Below are positions 35,326-43,943 of a stretch of DNA of 64,000 nt, in pieces. The stretch covers positions 85,681 to 149,680 of IMG/VR virus record IMGVR_UViG_3300013094_000019; one strand, written 5' to 3'. The translations under genes were made by a program, and so were the position numbers. Positions within the stretch are counted from its first letter, which is position 1; the number at the start of each line of letters is the position of its first letter. This DNA comes from a virus. The notes below the pieces were generated by a model that searched no databases, was not told the DNA's origin, and saw nothing but the letters and a program-made list of their open reading frames with translations.

Positions 35326-37539
35326 ATGAACACTAATCTCGACGCCATTGCTAAAGAACTATACGGTAAAATACAGACCCGTTTCAAAGACATTAAAATC
35401 GGTGATGAAAATGCTGAAGTTTTGAGTAAAAAGGATGATATTCCTAAGACTCGTTTTTTTGAATTTGAATATGTAGAAAATGAAAAACCACTGGGTACTA
35501 TTGCTATCACCTTAGATGAAAAGGAAGGTGTAGTAGTACAAGTCAGCGGCGACCTAGTAAATGATAAAAATGGCAACCCACATCGTGGAGCTTATAAATT
35601 TATTAGATCATTTAGAAGTTTTGCAAAAGATCGCCTATTAAATTTTGATATACAAAATCTAGGTAAGAGTAATTTAGATAAAAGAGACTACAAGTTTCAG
35701 GCTAAACGCAAGGAAGAACCCATCATGGAAAACAAGTTGTATGGTACTAGTAGAATTAGTTACCAAGATCTAGGCGAAGCTCGCTTAGTAATCAAACACA
35801 CTCAACCTATTAATACTGAATTAGCCGCAGGGCGCTCGATGCATATTGATAGCATTTATATTGAAAATGCACAAGGCGAACGATTCCGCTATCCAGCAAA
35901 ACATATTAATGGGGCTCGCGCTCTAGCTGAACATATTAAACATGGCGGTCATCCATATGATGGTATTGGAAAATATATTACGGGCCTAAGTGAAGAATTG
36001 GCTAGTCTACGCAAATTTAAAAATTTTGTTAGCCGCCAGGATCAATTATCCGAAGCCATGAGTAATGTTACTAGTCGCGTAGCAGATAGAATTGACGATA
36101 TTAAGAGTGAAGTACAGCAATTACAAAAAACTGGTTACTATGAAACATTTGCTGAAAGTTTTGAAGAAACCGAGGCTCAAATAATTCCAGAAGATATTGT
36201 AAATGATCTAGTTGATAGATTAACAATCCGTACCTTTAATGAAGATTTAAAAGATGTATTTCCCTACATTTATAAATTTATTGACGAATCAGAATTACCA
36301 GTGATTGAAATTAATGCCGACGACTTGCTTGCCGAAAAAGCACCAAAAGGATGGGAAGGCACCGTCAAAGGTATGAAGAAGCATACAGAAATTGATAATC
36401 CATATGCACTAGCTAACTGGATGAAAAACAAAGGCTATAAGAGTCACAAGAAAGAAAGTATTGATCCAGAAGATCAGTATGAAGCATTTATGGAGAGTTT
36501 GTTAGCTGAGAATCATGATTTATTCAGCCACGATCCTGAGGTAGCCAAAGCAGCTGCTCACAAATTAAAAGACGAAGTCTTAAGCAAAGAGTATTATCCA
36601 AGTGCAACAGACTTAGGTGTATTGCATGATATCATTAGCCCAGAAGGACATGGTCAAGGATTTTATAATATGTTGGCAGAATTGCCACCAGATCTAGATG
36701 CAAGAAGTAGTATGATTTCTTGGCTAGAGCAACATCAAGAACTATTAGCAGTACCGGGAATTCTGGATATGCTAGACTTAGATAGTATCGGTAAAGGCAG
36801 CGATGCAGCCGAACCTGCTCCAGAACCAGCACCTACTCCAGAACCAGCACCTGCTCCAGAACCAGCACCTGCAGATCCTAGTGCCGCAGGCGGAGTTCCT
36901 CCAACTCCGACACCCGTCGCTGAAGAGAAAGACGATATCCCATTTGATCCACCATACAGAAAAGCCAAAGGCGATGTTGTTGACAAAAGTGGCGCTAAAC
37001 ATACAGCACACAGCCATGCCAAAGATCTCGCACAACGGGGTATCAAGCAGGCAGTTGAAAAAGCTAAGAAGGCAGGCGCCAAACTAGAAACGAAATTAGA
37101 TTTTGGTGATAAAGTTAGAACTATTGCTGAAATTATTGCTGAAGCAGGAATGGAGCCACAAGATTTTGGATATGATGATACTACAACACCAGAAGGTATT
37201 TGGAAATTTGTGTCCGGGTTCCTTGACCAGGAAAAAGGCAAATTCCCACTAGGCGGTCAGCGTGTGAAAATTATGTTGGCTAAGGAGTTTCCAGACATGT
37301 GTGATGAACACGGGGAACCTGCTTGCGATGAAATGGAACAAGTATTCCATAAGATTGATGAAATTGATCCACCGAGTAATACACATCACCGCGACGATGA
37401 TTTGGGCGACATAATGCATTTAAGTGGACAAGATACATCGAGAGAGTTTGAGGAAAATCCCGATAGCTATCCACAACATGAAAGCATCAGCTATACAGAC
37501 GATCCTATATTGGCAAGAATAATTCAATTATCCAGATAA
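35326..37539 (+). CDS. Large multidomain virion-module protein of unknown function
   Basis: The 737-residue protein begins MNTNLDAIAKELYGKIQ. The N-terminal ~130 residues form one domain. A second begins near LYGTSRISYQDLGEARLVIK and contains GRSMHIDSIYIENAQGERF, a type widespread in marine T4-like phages. A helical region, a KGWEGTVKGMKKH motif followed by ALANWMKNKGYKSH, and a Pro/Glu/Ala-rich linker near 500-530 follow. The C-terminus is charged and contains a CDEHGEPACDE cysteine pair. Placement after gp17 suggests a head or internal-virion role. I chose the start at 35326 because the octamer lies just before it. Function unknown. Confidence 0.65.
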   Translation: MNTNLDAIAKELYGKIQTRFKDIKIGDENAEVLSKKDDIPKTRFFEFEYVENEKPLGTIAITLDEKEGVVVQVSGDLVNDKNGNPHRGAYKFIRSFRSFAKDRLLNFDIQNLGKSNLDKRDYKFQAKRKEEPIMENKLYGTSRISYQDLGEARLVIKHTQPINTELAAGRSMHIDSIYIENAQGERFRYPAKHINGARALAEHIKHGGHPYDGIGKYITGLSEELASLRKFKNFVSRQDQLSEAMSNVTSRVADRIDDIKSEVQQLQKTGYYETFAESFEETEAQIIPEDIVNDLVDRLTIRTFNEDLKDVFPYIYKFIDESELPVIEINADDLLAEKAPKGWEGTVKGMKKHTEIDNPYALANWMKNKGYKSHKKESIDPEDQYEAFMESLLAENHDLFSHDPEVAKAAAHKLKDEVLSKEYYPSATDLGVLHDIISPEGHGQGFYNMLAELPPDLDARSSMISWLEQHQELLAVPGILDMLDLDSIGKGSDAAEPAPEPAPTPEPAPAPEPAPADPSAAGGVPPTPTPVAEEKDDIPFDPPYRKAKGDVVDKSGAKHTAHSHAKDLAQRGIKQAVEKAKKAGAKLETKLDFGDKVRTIAEIIAEAGMEPQDFGYDDTTTPEGIWKFVSGFLDQEKGKFPLGGQRVKIMLAKEFPDMCDEHGEPACDEMEQVFHKIDEIDPPSNTHHRDDDLGDIMHLSGQDTSREFEENPDSYPQHESISYTDDPILARIIQLSR

Positions 37540-37580
37540 ATTATTCAGATTTAGGCAAAATTAAACTTGCAGATATAAAT

Positions 37581-37616
37581 AAAAGTGCGTATACTTAGGT
37601 ATATGCACTTTTTTGT
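37581..37616 (+). terminator. Rho-independent terminator closing the late module
   Basis: A 14-bp stem with one G-U pair, from AAAAGTGC (37581-37588) to GCACTTTT (37605-37612), has a TTAG loop and is followed by T residues. It separates the virion module from the replication module. Confidence 0.88.
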
Positions 37617-37641
37617 TTTAGTAGGTTCTAAGACAAATAAT
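37613..37641 (+). promoter_or_regulatory. Weak sigma70-like promoter before gp32
   Basis: TTGTTT (37613-37618), a 17-nt spacer, AATAAT (37636-37641). It matches the consensus only partly, but it lies in the only gap between the terminator and gp32, whose GGAG ribosome-binding site lies at about 37670. Confidence 0.35.
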
Positions 37642-37682
37642 AGGCACATAAAGCACACAAAGGCTAATACAGGAGAATTATT

Positions 37683-38657
37683 ATGGCAACTTTGGCAGAA
37701 ATTCGCGCAAAATTAAAAGAAGCTGAATCGCGCGGTTCAGACAACAATCGCTCAAGCGGCGACAATTCAATATATCCATTCTGGAATCTAAAAGAAGGCG
37801 GAGAATCAATTCTAAGATTCTTACCCGACGGTAACGAAAATAACACTTTTTTCTGGGCAGAACGAGCAATGATCAAATTGCCATTCGCTGGAATTAAAGG
37901 TGAGTCTGATAGCAAAGCAGTAACAGTACAAGTACCTTGCGTTGAAATGTATAACGATGGTTCAGTATGTCCGATCCTAAGTGAAGTTCGTCCATGGTTC
38001 AAAGACCCAAGTCTAGAAGAAATGGGTCGTAAGTATTGGAAAAAGCGTTCATACATTTTCCAAGGCTTTGTTGTCGAAGACGGCTTAAAGGAACAAGAAA
38101 AGGCAGAAAATCCAATTCGTCGTTTCATTATCGGTCCCCAGATTTTCAAACTAATCCAGTCAGCTTTGATGGATCCAGAATTAGAAGATTTGCCAACTGA
38201 TTATGTACACGGAATTGATTTCCGTATGAAGAAAGGTAGCAAAGGCGGTTATGCTGATTATTCAACATCAAGCTGGAGCCGTCGTGAGCGTCCTCTAGAC
38301 GACACTGAACAGGCAGCAATTAAACAACATGGCCTGTTTAATCTAAGCGATTTCTTACCTAAGAAACCAACTGAGGTTGAACTCAAGGTTATGAAAGAAA
38401 TGTTCGACGCCAGCGTAGAAGGCGAAGCGTTTGATATGGATCGTTGGGGTCAATATTTCAAACCAGCTGGAATGAGCCAAAATACTGGCGATCCAAATAA
38501 AGCAACTCCTAGAGTATCATCTAATGATGATAGCGGTGATGATGAGCCCGCATCAGTAGCTAAAACTACTACAGCACCAGCACCAAAAGCTGATGCGGCT
38601 GCAGGCGATAGTCGTGCCCAAGACATCTTGGCAATGATTCGCAATCGTCAGAAGTAA
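37683..38657 (+). CDS. 32: Single-stranded DNA-binding protein gp32
   Basis: The 324-residue protein has the gp32 layout. A basic N-terminal cooperativity segment (MATLAEIRAKLKEAESR) comes first. The OB-fold core follows (YPFWNLKEGGESILRFLPDG; FFWAERAMIKLPF; the zinc region around VPCVEMYNDGSVCPI; KRSYIFQGFVV). The tail is acidic (NDDSGDDEP) and ends in a short basic stretch. It coats single-stranded DNA and organises replication and recombination. It opens the replication module and is followed by an attenuator-like hairpin before uvsX. Confidence 0.93.
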   Translation: MATLAEIRAKLKEAESRGSDNNRSSGDNSIYPFWNLKEGGESILRFLPDGNENNTFFWAERAMIKLPFAGIKGESDSKAVTVQVPCVEMYNDGSVCPILSEVRPWFKDPSLEEMGRKYWKKRSYIFQGFVVEDGLKEQEKAENPIRRFIIGPQIFKLIQSALMDPELEDLPTDYVHGIDFRMKKGSKGGYADYSTSSWSRRERPLDDTEQAAIKQHGLFNLSDFLPKKPTEVELKVMKEMFDASVEGEAFDMDRWGQYFKPAGMSQNTGDPNKATPRVSSNDDSGDDEPASVAKTTTAPAPKADAAAGDSRAQDILAMIRNRQK

Positions 38658-38665
38658 GCACTTGG

Positions 38666-38706
38666 CTCGGGCCCCTGCAACCTAGTTGTACGCCCGAGTT
38701 ATCTTT
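38666..38706 (+). terminator. Hairpin between gp32 and uvsX (terminator or attenuator)
   Basis: CTCGGGC (38666-38672) pairs with GCCCGAG (38692-38698). An inner stem TGCAAC/GTTGTA lies in the loop, and TTATCTTTTT follows. The T-run is broken, so partial termination that raises gp32 over uvsX output is a reasonable reading. Confidence 0.6.
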
Positions 38707-38721
38707 TTAGGAGAATTAATT

Positions 38722-39777
38722 ATGGCTACAAAAGCCTTCGATTTATCAAAATTTAGAAAAACCTTGACTAAGTCAATTGACGGTCTCGGTGTAGGATTTA
38801 ATGATCCTACAGATTGGGTCAGTACAGGCAATTATACCTTGAACTACTTAATTAGTGGCGATTTCCATAAAGGTGTCCCACTTGGTAAAGTTACTGTATT
38901 TGCTGGTGAATCTGGTGCAGGTAAATCATTTATCTGTTCTGGAAATTTAATCCGTAATGCACAAGCACAAGGTATCTATGTTATCTTAATCGATAGTGAA
39001 AATGCACTTGATGAAAAATGGTTGCATGATCTAGGCGTAGACACTAGCGAAGATAAACTGCTTAAACTCAACATGGCTATGATTGATGATGTTGCAAAAA
39101 CCATCAATGAGTTTTGTAAAGAGTACAAGGAAATGACTGACCGTCCAAAGGTCCTCTTTGTCATAGACAGCCTTGGTATGTTGTTAACGCCGACAGATGT
39201 TAATCAGTTTGAAGCTGGTGATTTGAAAGGTGACATGGGTCGTAAGCCCAAAGCACTGACAGCACTTGTTCGTAATTGTGTTAACATGTTTGGTAACCTA
39301 AATGTTGGATTGGTAGCAACTAATCATACATACGCAAGCCAAGACATGTTTGATCCAGATGACAAGATTTCAGGTGGACAAGGATTTGTTTACGCAAGTT
39401 CTATCGTTGTTGCTATGAAAAAGCTCAAGTTGAAAGAAGACGAGGAAGGTAACAAGACAAGTGAAGTAAACGGTATCCGTGCAGCTTGTAAGATTATGAA
39501 AACTCGTTACGCTAAACCTTTTGAAACTGTACAAATTAAGATTCCATATGAAACCGGTATGAATCCTTACAGCGGTATGGTTGATATGTTAGAGAAACAA
39601 GGTATACTTGTTCAGCAAGGAAACAGATTGAAATATATTGATCCTACTACCGGAGAAGAATTCTTATTTTACCGAAAAGAATGGAAAGATGATAAATTAG
39701 ATATGATAATGAAGAATTATCACATTAAACCTACAACAACTACCATTCCAGAGGAGACAGAAGAAAATGTTGAGTGA
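38722..39777 (+). CDS. uvsX: Recombinase UvsX (RecA/RadA type)
   Basis: The 351-residue strand-exchange protein has Walker A GESGAGKS at residues 62-69, a Walker B strand near KVLFVIDSLGML and DNA-binding loop regions around GDMGRKPKALTALVR. It forms filaments on single-stranded DNA loaded by UvsY for recombination-dependent replication. The start at 38722 is chosen because an AGGAG lies just before it; the longer in-frame TTG start at 38686 lies inside the hairpin and lacks a ribosome-binding site. It overlaps the next gene by 11 bases. Confidence 0.95.
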   Translation: MATKAFDLSKFRKTLTKSIDGLGVGFNDPTDWVSTGNYTLNYLISGDFHKGVPLGKVTVFAGESGAGKSFICSGNLIRNAQAQGIYVILIDSENALDEKWLHDLGVDTSEDKLLKLNMAMIDDVAKTINEFCKEYKEMTDRPKVLFVIDSLGMLLTPTDVNQFEAGDLKGDMGRKPKALTALVRNCVNMFGNLNVGLVATNHTYASQDMFDPDDKISGGQGFVYASSIVVAMKKLKLKEDEEGNKTSEVNGIRAACKIMKTRYAKPFETVQIKIPYETGMNPYSGMVDMLEKQGILVQQGNRLKYIDPTTGEEFLFYRKEWKDDKLDMIMKNYHIKPTTTTIPEETEENVE

Positions 39778-40003
39778 AACACAAATAGGTGACGTTTGGT
39801 TACTATTCGCAGATTATATTGATAAAAAGGTTGTCGAAACTGTAGCAGAGCGTTATGTAGAGCTATTAGCAGATTTTGGAACTACTGACAGGATTATGCA
39901 AGGTGCTATAGGAGTTGACCCTGTTCTTGATCATGCTATTGACTATTATCTTGATGAAGATAGCGATGATGATAGTGATGACATTGACGAATTGGAGTTT
40001 TAA
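39767..40003 (+). CDS. Small acidic protein between uvsX and uvsY
   Basis: The 78-residue protein begins MLSETQIGDVWLLFADYIDK and ends in an acidic tail with DEDSDDDSDDIDE. A similar small protein lies between uvsX and uvsY in marine T4-like phages. Overlaps on both sides (11 bases and 1 base) make it translationally coupled to the recombination proteins. It may be a partner or DNA mimic; that is inference. Confidence 0.65.
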   Translation: MLSETQIGDVWLLFADYIDKKVVETVAERYVELLADFGTTDRIMQGAIGVDPVLDHAIDYYLDEDSDDDSDDIDELEF

Positions 40004-40458
40004 TGGGTTGGTATACTGAAATTGCCAAAGATATATCTAATATTCCGCCAGCAGTGGAATATTTTGAATCAGAGCTTGAGGATGCTAGGCGAGAAGCAAA
40101 ACTAACTGGCAATATTGAAAAAGCTGCCGCTAGTATGCCGGGCCTTGTTGAACATCGGTTTGGTCAACTTCAAGAAATTGAGGCAATTTTAGAATACCTT
40201 AATATAGAACTGCGTAGACTTAAAAGTAGTTTCTTTAGAAAGTATCTTGAGAATTATCAACGATCATTAAGCTCTAGAGACTGCGAAAAATTTTGTGAAG
40301 GCGAGGCAGATGTTGTTGATATGGAGAAAATTATCAACGAATTTGCTTTGCTACGCAACAAATGGCTTGGAGTTATTAAAGGCTTCGACCAAAAGCAATG
40401 GCAAATTACAAATATTGTAAAATTGCGTGTTGCAGGAATGGAAGATGCTAGTGTATGA
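40003..40458 (+). CDS. uvsY: Recombination mediator UvsY
   Basis: The 151-residue helical protein contains ARREAKLTGNIEKAAASMPG, LVEHRFGQLQEIEAILEYLN, RKYLENYQRSLSSRDCEKF and a C-terminal helix (KWLGVIKGFDQKQWQITNIV), the order seen in T4 UvsY (137 residues) and marine homologs. It loads UvsX onto gp32-coated single-stranded DNA. Its position next to uvsX supports the call. Confidence 0.85.
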   Translation: MGWYTEIAKDISNIPPAVEYFESELEDARREAKLTGNIEKAAASMPGLVEHRFGQLQEIEAILEYLNIELRRLKSSFFRKYLENYQRSLSSRDCEKFCEGEADVVDMEKIINEFALLRNKWLGVIKGFDQKQWQITNIVKLRVAGMEDASV

Positions 40459-41210
40459 AAATAGTTTTATGTACAGGTGGTTTTGATCCCATACATTCGG
40501 GGCATATTGCATACTTTAATTCTGCAAGAGAATTAGGCGACAAGTTAGTTGTCGGACTGAACAGCGATGATTGGCTTAATCGTAAAAAAGGCCGTGCATT
40601 CATGCCGTGGGAAGAACGAGCAACGATTATTACAGCCATGCATGTAGTAGATCGTGTTATTTCTTTTGACGATACTGACGGAACAGCCACAGATGCCATA
40701 CAGAAGGTCAAAGATATCTTTCCTAATCACGAAATTATATTTGCCAACGGCGGTGACCGTACTGCAAATAATATTCCAGAAATGTTAGTAACGGATGTAC
40801 TGTTTAAATTTGGTGTTGGCGGTGAAAATAAGAAAAATTCCTCCAGCTGGATTTTAGAAGAATGGAAATCACCTAAAACCGAGCGTCCGTGGGGATATTA
40901 TCGAGTGCTGCATGAAGTACCTGGCATGAAAGTCAAAGAACTGACCATTAATCCAGGTCAACGGCTCAGTATGCAACGACATAAATTTCGTGCAGAATAC
41001 TGGATTGTAAGCGAAGGGTCGGCAGTAGCAAATAATTTAATGGCAGGCGGATATAGTATGCCACCCGCTCTATTAAGAATGCATGAAGAGTTTAAAGTTC
41101 CTGCCAACGAATGGCATCAATTAACAAACCCATTTGATGAGCCATGCAGGATTGTCGAAATACAGTACGGTCCAAGTTGCACTGAAGACGATATAGAAAG
41201 AAAAAACTAA
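40455..41210 (+). CDS. Nucleotidyltransferase-cupin fusion
   Basis: The 251-residue protein has two domains. Residues 1-~125 are a cytidylyltransferase fold (TagD/RfaE type) with the GGFDPIHSGH motif at 8-17 that binds the nucleotide. Residues ~140-251 are a cupin like the C-terminal part of mannose-6-phosphate isomerase type II: RPWGYYRVLHEVPGMKVKEL, then PGQRLSMQRHKFRAEYWIV and NEWHQLTNPFDEPCRIVEIQ. The domains suggest formation of an activated sugar or polyol nucleotide. Substrate unknown. It overlaps uvsY by 4 bases and is followed by a terminator. Confidence 0.8.
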   Translation: MKIVLCTGGFDPIHSGHIAYFNSARELGDKLVVGLNSDDWLNRKKGRAFMPWEERATIITAMHVVDRVISFDDTDGTATDAIQKVKDIFPNHEIIFANGGDRTANNIPEMLVTDVLFKFGVGGENKKNSSSWILEEWKSPKTERPWGYYRVLHEVPGMKVKELTINPGQRLSMQRHKFRAEYWIVSEGSAVANNLMAGGYSMPPALLRMHEEFKVPANEWHQLTNPFDEPCRIVEIQYGPSCTEDDIERKN

Positions 41211-41228
41211 TTTCACCAAAATATGTCT

Positions 41229-41262
41229 AAAAGGCCTTAAATAATTATATAAGGTCTTTTTT
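41229..41262 (+). terminator. Rho-independent terminator
   Basis: AAAAGGCCTTA (41229-41239) pairs with TAAGGTCTTTT (41250-41260) with one G-U pair, followed by T residues. It closes the gp32-uvsX-uvsY-nucleotidyltransferase unit. Confidence 0.85.
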
Positions 41263-41271
41263 ATTTGTGGC

Positions 41272-41300
41272 TTGACTTTTAAAAAACATTAGTGTATACT
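41272..41300 (+). promoter_or_regulatory. Sigma70-type promoter with start site at the ATG
   Basis: TTGACT (41272-41277), 17-nt spacer, TATACT (41295-41300). The start site would be about 41307, next to the ATG at 41308, with no room for a ribosome-binding site. Confidence 0.8.
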
Positions 41301-41307
41301 TACTAAC

Positions 41308-42483
41308 ATGCCAACAGTTGATCAACTTTTAATTGAAATTGCAAACAATGACTTTGAATCGGTAAAATCTAAATTACCAAGCCGAGATTACAAAGTTTTA
41401 TCCAGTTTGATCAAGATTGTCACCAGTAATATCTTTCTAACACAACGCCAAGGCGAACTGTTAATAAAAATTTTAAAAAATCAATCCGAATCATTTCCAT
41501 GCGGTAAGGAATATATTGAAAAAATCTTAGAAGCTCCTGTATGGTCCAAGAGTTTTAGGCCTGTAGAGCAGTATAAGAAATTTTATATCAACACCGAACA
41601 AGAATTAGTGTTTGAATTCACTTACTATCCTGAATTCAGCGACCAGTTGATCAAAGTACATAAAAAAATTACAAAATTTTATACAAAAAATCCAAAATTT
41701 CATACAGCAGAACTTACAGAAAAAAATATTGTAGTTATGTATGAACTAGCAAATGTCTATGATTTTGAAATACAAGAAAATATCAAAAATTACTATGAAA
41801 CTATAAAATCTTGGTCTGAAGCCGAAGTTAGAGATCAGTTTCTGATCACAAACTTTGCTCATAGTAACTTTCAAAAACATATTATTAGTGACCTAGGCCT
41901 AGAAACTACGATTGACCAGAATGTCATTGTTGACCGTAGCATACGCTATAATTATAGGGCAGAAAAATCCGAAAAAAATCCAGAAAATTTGACCGAAATT
42001 ATCGCCAACAGATCAGACGTCTGTTTATGGCTTGATAAAAAAACATGGTCGTTAGATGAAATTTTAAAATCTTTGATAAATTTGCGTAGATTACCGGTCA
42101 TGTTGATTTTTGACAATTATGACGAAAAGCAAAATTTAGAAAATTTGGAAAATTTGTCAAAAATTCTGGAAAAAAATGGAATTTTTGACGGTGTCGGAAT
42201 TTACTTTAGATTGAACAATAACACTATTGGCAAAGAATTTAATAAAATTATTGCTGATAAACATTATAATGTAACATTAGATTCGCATACAAAAATCATA
42301 GGTGCGCAAATGGGGAAAATTCCAAAATTTTTCCTAAAAAATGGGTGGCAACCTATGAGCACCATATTTTTATCACCTTCTAACCAGTTTGGAAAAACTG
42401 GTGTGTTTACAAATAATTGTGATTTGATCATTACTTGGTCTGATGCAGAACCTGTACTAACGAAAAAATTAAAATGGCAATAA
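41308..42483 (+). CDS. Uncharacterised protein coupled to uvsW
   Basis: The 391-residue soluble protein is rich in Lys, Asn, Ile and Glu. Visible segments: VKSKLPSRDYKVLSSLIKIV, FTYYPEFSDQLIKVHKKITK, CLWLDKKTWSLDEILKSL and GVFTNNCDLIITWSDAEPVL. No P-loop or nuclease motif is evident. Its stop overlaps the uvsW start by 10 bases and both share one promoter, suggesting a UvsW partner. Proteins of this size are found at this place in other marine T4-like phages, as far as I recall, without a known function. Confidence 0.6.
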   Translation: MPTVDQLLIEIANNDFESVKSKLPSRDYKVLSSLIKIVTSNIFLTQRQGELLIKILKNQSESFPCGKEYIEKILEAPVWSKSFRPVEQYKKFYINTEQELVFEFTYYPEFSDQLIKVHKKITKFYTKNPKFHTAELTEKNIVVMYELANVYDFEIQENIKNYYETIKSWSEAEVRDQFLITNFAHSNFQKHIISDLGLETTIDQNVIVDRSIRYNYRAEKSEKNPENLTEIIANRSDVCLWLDKKTWSLDEILKSLINLRRLPVMLIFDNYDEKQNLENLENLSKILEKNGIFDGVGIYFRLNNNTIGKEFNKIIADKHYNVTLDSHTKIIGAQMGKIPKFFLKNGWQPMSTIFLSPSNQFGKTGVFTNNCDLIITWSDAEPVLTKKLKWQ

Positions 42484-43940
42484 GATTAGTTATTAAAGAC
42501 GAAGTTAATATTAAATTTGAAAACTTGCCACTAGATGCTCGCAAGAAATTAGCCAACACCTTCAAATATGAGGATCCGACAGCAAGATACAGACCGGCAT
42601 ACAAACTAGGCCGTTGGGATGGAAAGGTCAGTATGTTTGGTCTCGGTGGTAATGGTTATTTGAGCCAATTAGAAAAGTGCCTTGAGATACTAGCCAGTAT
42701 GGGCATTGATGTAGATGAATTAGATGATCATAGAAAAACCAGTAAAATCCACTTCGAGCCGATAACCAATACATATTGGGCCGATCAAGGTAAGGTATGG
42801 CCTGAGGGGCATAGGTTTGCTGGACAACCTATCACTTTGCGTGACGATCAAGTCGAAGTAGTTAATAGGTTTTTCACTAACACACAGAGTCTACAAGAAG
42901 TAGCAACCGGAGCAGGTAAGACCATTATGACAGCTACATTGAGTCACTGTGCTGAAAAATATGGTCGCACTATTGTAATTGTGCCTAACAAAGATCTAGT
43001 AACGCAGACAGAAGAAGACTATACTAATGTTGGGTTGGATGTTGGTGTTTACTATGGTGATCGAAAAGATCTAAACAAAACACACACAATTTGTACTTGG
43101 CAGAGTCTTAATATTTTAGACAAAAAATCTAAAAATTCTGAACAAGAAATATTAACACTTGCCGAATTTTTAGATGGGGTACAAACTGTCATTGTTGACG
43201 AAGTACACATGGCCAAAGCAGAAGTATTAAAAAATTTACTTACACAAAATATGTGTAATGCACCTATTCGTTGGGGATTAACTGGTACAGTACCTAAGGA
43301 AGATTTTGAAGCTCAACCTATCTTTGCCAGTATTGGCCCGGTGGTTGGTGGTATCAAAGCACATGAACTACAAGAGATGGGTATCCTTAGTAATCTTCAT
43401 GTAAATGTGTTACAAATGATAGATTTACCAGAATTTAAATCGTACCAAGACGAATTAAAGTATCTCGTTACAAACAAAGATAGAGTGGCATATATTAGTA
43501 GATTAGTCAAAGGCTTAGCGGATTCAGGCAATACACTGATCCTAGTTAATAGGATCGATACAGGCAAATTATTAACAGAAATGATAGACGACGCTGTGTT
43601 TATTTCAGGCGAAGTTAAGGGAACAAAGAGAAAAGAAGAATATAAGGAACATGCAACCAGTGACAATAAAATTACTGTGGCGACTTATGGTGTAGCTGCT
43701 GTTGGTATTAATATTCCTCGGATCTTTAATTTGGTTCTTCTGGAACCCGGAAAGAGCTTTGTCCGCGTTATCCAATCTATTGGACGCGGTATTAGAAGAG
43801 CCGAAGACAAAGACTTCGTACAAATCTGGGATCTAACTTCGACTTGTAAATTTGCCAAGCGCCACCTCACAACGAGGAAAAAATTTTACAAGGATGCCAA
43901 ATATCCGTTTACTTTAGAAAAAGTAGACTGGCAAAAATAA
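42474..43940 (+). CDS. uvsW: RNA-DNA and DNA helicase UvsW
   Basis: The 488-residue superfamily 2 helicase has Walker A ATGAGKT near 143-149, the DEVH box near 241, motif III LTGT near 277, and the C-domain motifs NRIDTGK and QSIGRGIRR. The N-terminal double-strand-DNA-binding domain (KLGRWDGKVSMF) is typical of UvsW. It unwinds R-loops and branched DNA and helps switch T4 from origin- to recombination-dependent replication. T4 UvsW has 587 residues in full length. Confidence 0.93.
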   Translation: MAIRLVIKDEVNIKFENLPLDARKKLANTFKYEDPTARYRPAYKLGRWDGKVSMFGLGGNGYLSQLEKCLEILASMGIDVDELDDHRKTSKIHFEPITNTYWADQGKVWPEGHRFAGQPITLRDDQVEVVNRFFTNTQSLQEVATGAGKTIMTATLSHCAEKYGRTIVIVPNKDLVTQTEEDYTNVGLDVGVYYGDRKDLNKTHTICTWQSLNILDKKSKNSEQEILTLAEFLDGVQTVIVDEVHMAKAEVLKNLLTQNMCNAPIRWGLTGTVPKEDFEAQPIFASIGPVVGGIKAHELQEMGILSNLHVNVLQMIDLPEFKSYQDELKYLVTNKDRVAYISRLVKGLADSGNTLILVNRIDTGKLLTEMIDDAVFISGEVKGTKRKEEYKEHATSDNKITVATYGVAAVGINIPRIFNLVLLEPGKSFVRVIQSIGRGIRRAEDKDFVQIWDLTSTCKFAKRHLTTRKKFYKDAKYPFTLEKVDWQK

Positions 43941-43943
43941 GAG

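Noticed and set aside
36735-37241. Antisense frame of 168 residues opposite the Pro-rich linker gene
   Set aside because: Its Gly/Ala/Ser repeats are the mirror of the Pro-Glu-Ala coding repeat on the plus strand; no ribosome-binding site.
37574-37581. TATAAATA as a late promoter for gp32
   Set aside because: It lies directly before a strong terminator hairpin, so a transcript would end at once; the gp32 ATG is 101 nt away. Kept only as a chance match.
38686-38721. TTG start at 38686 for uvsX
   Set aside because: It falls within the hairpin between gp32 and uvsX and lacks a ribosome-binding site; ATG 38722 has AGGAG at the right distance.
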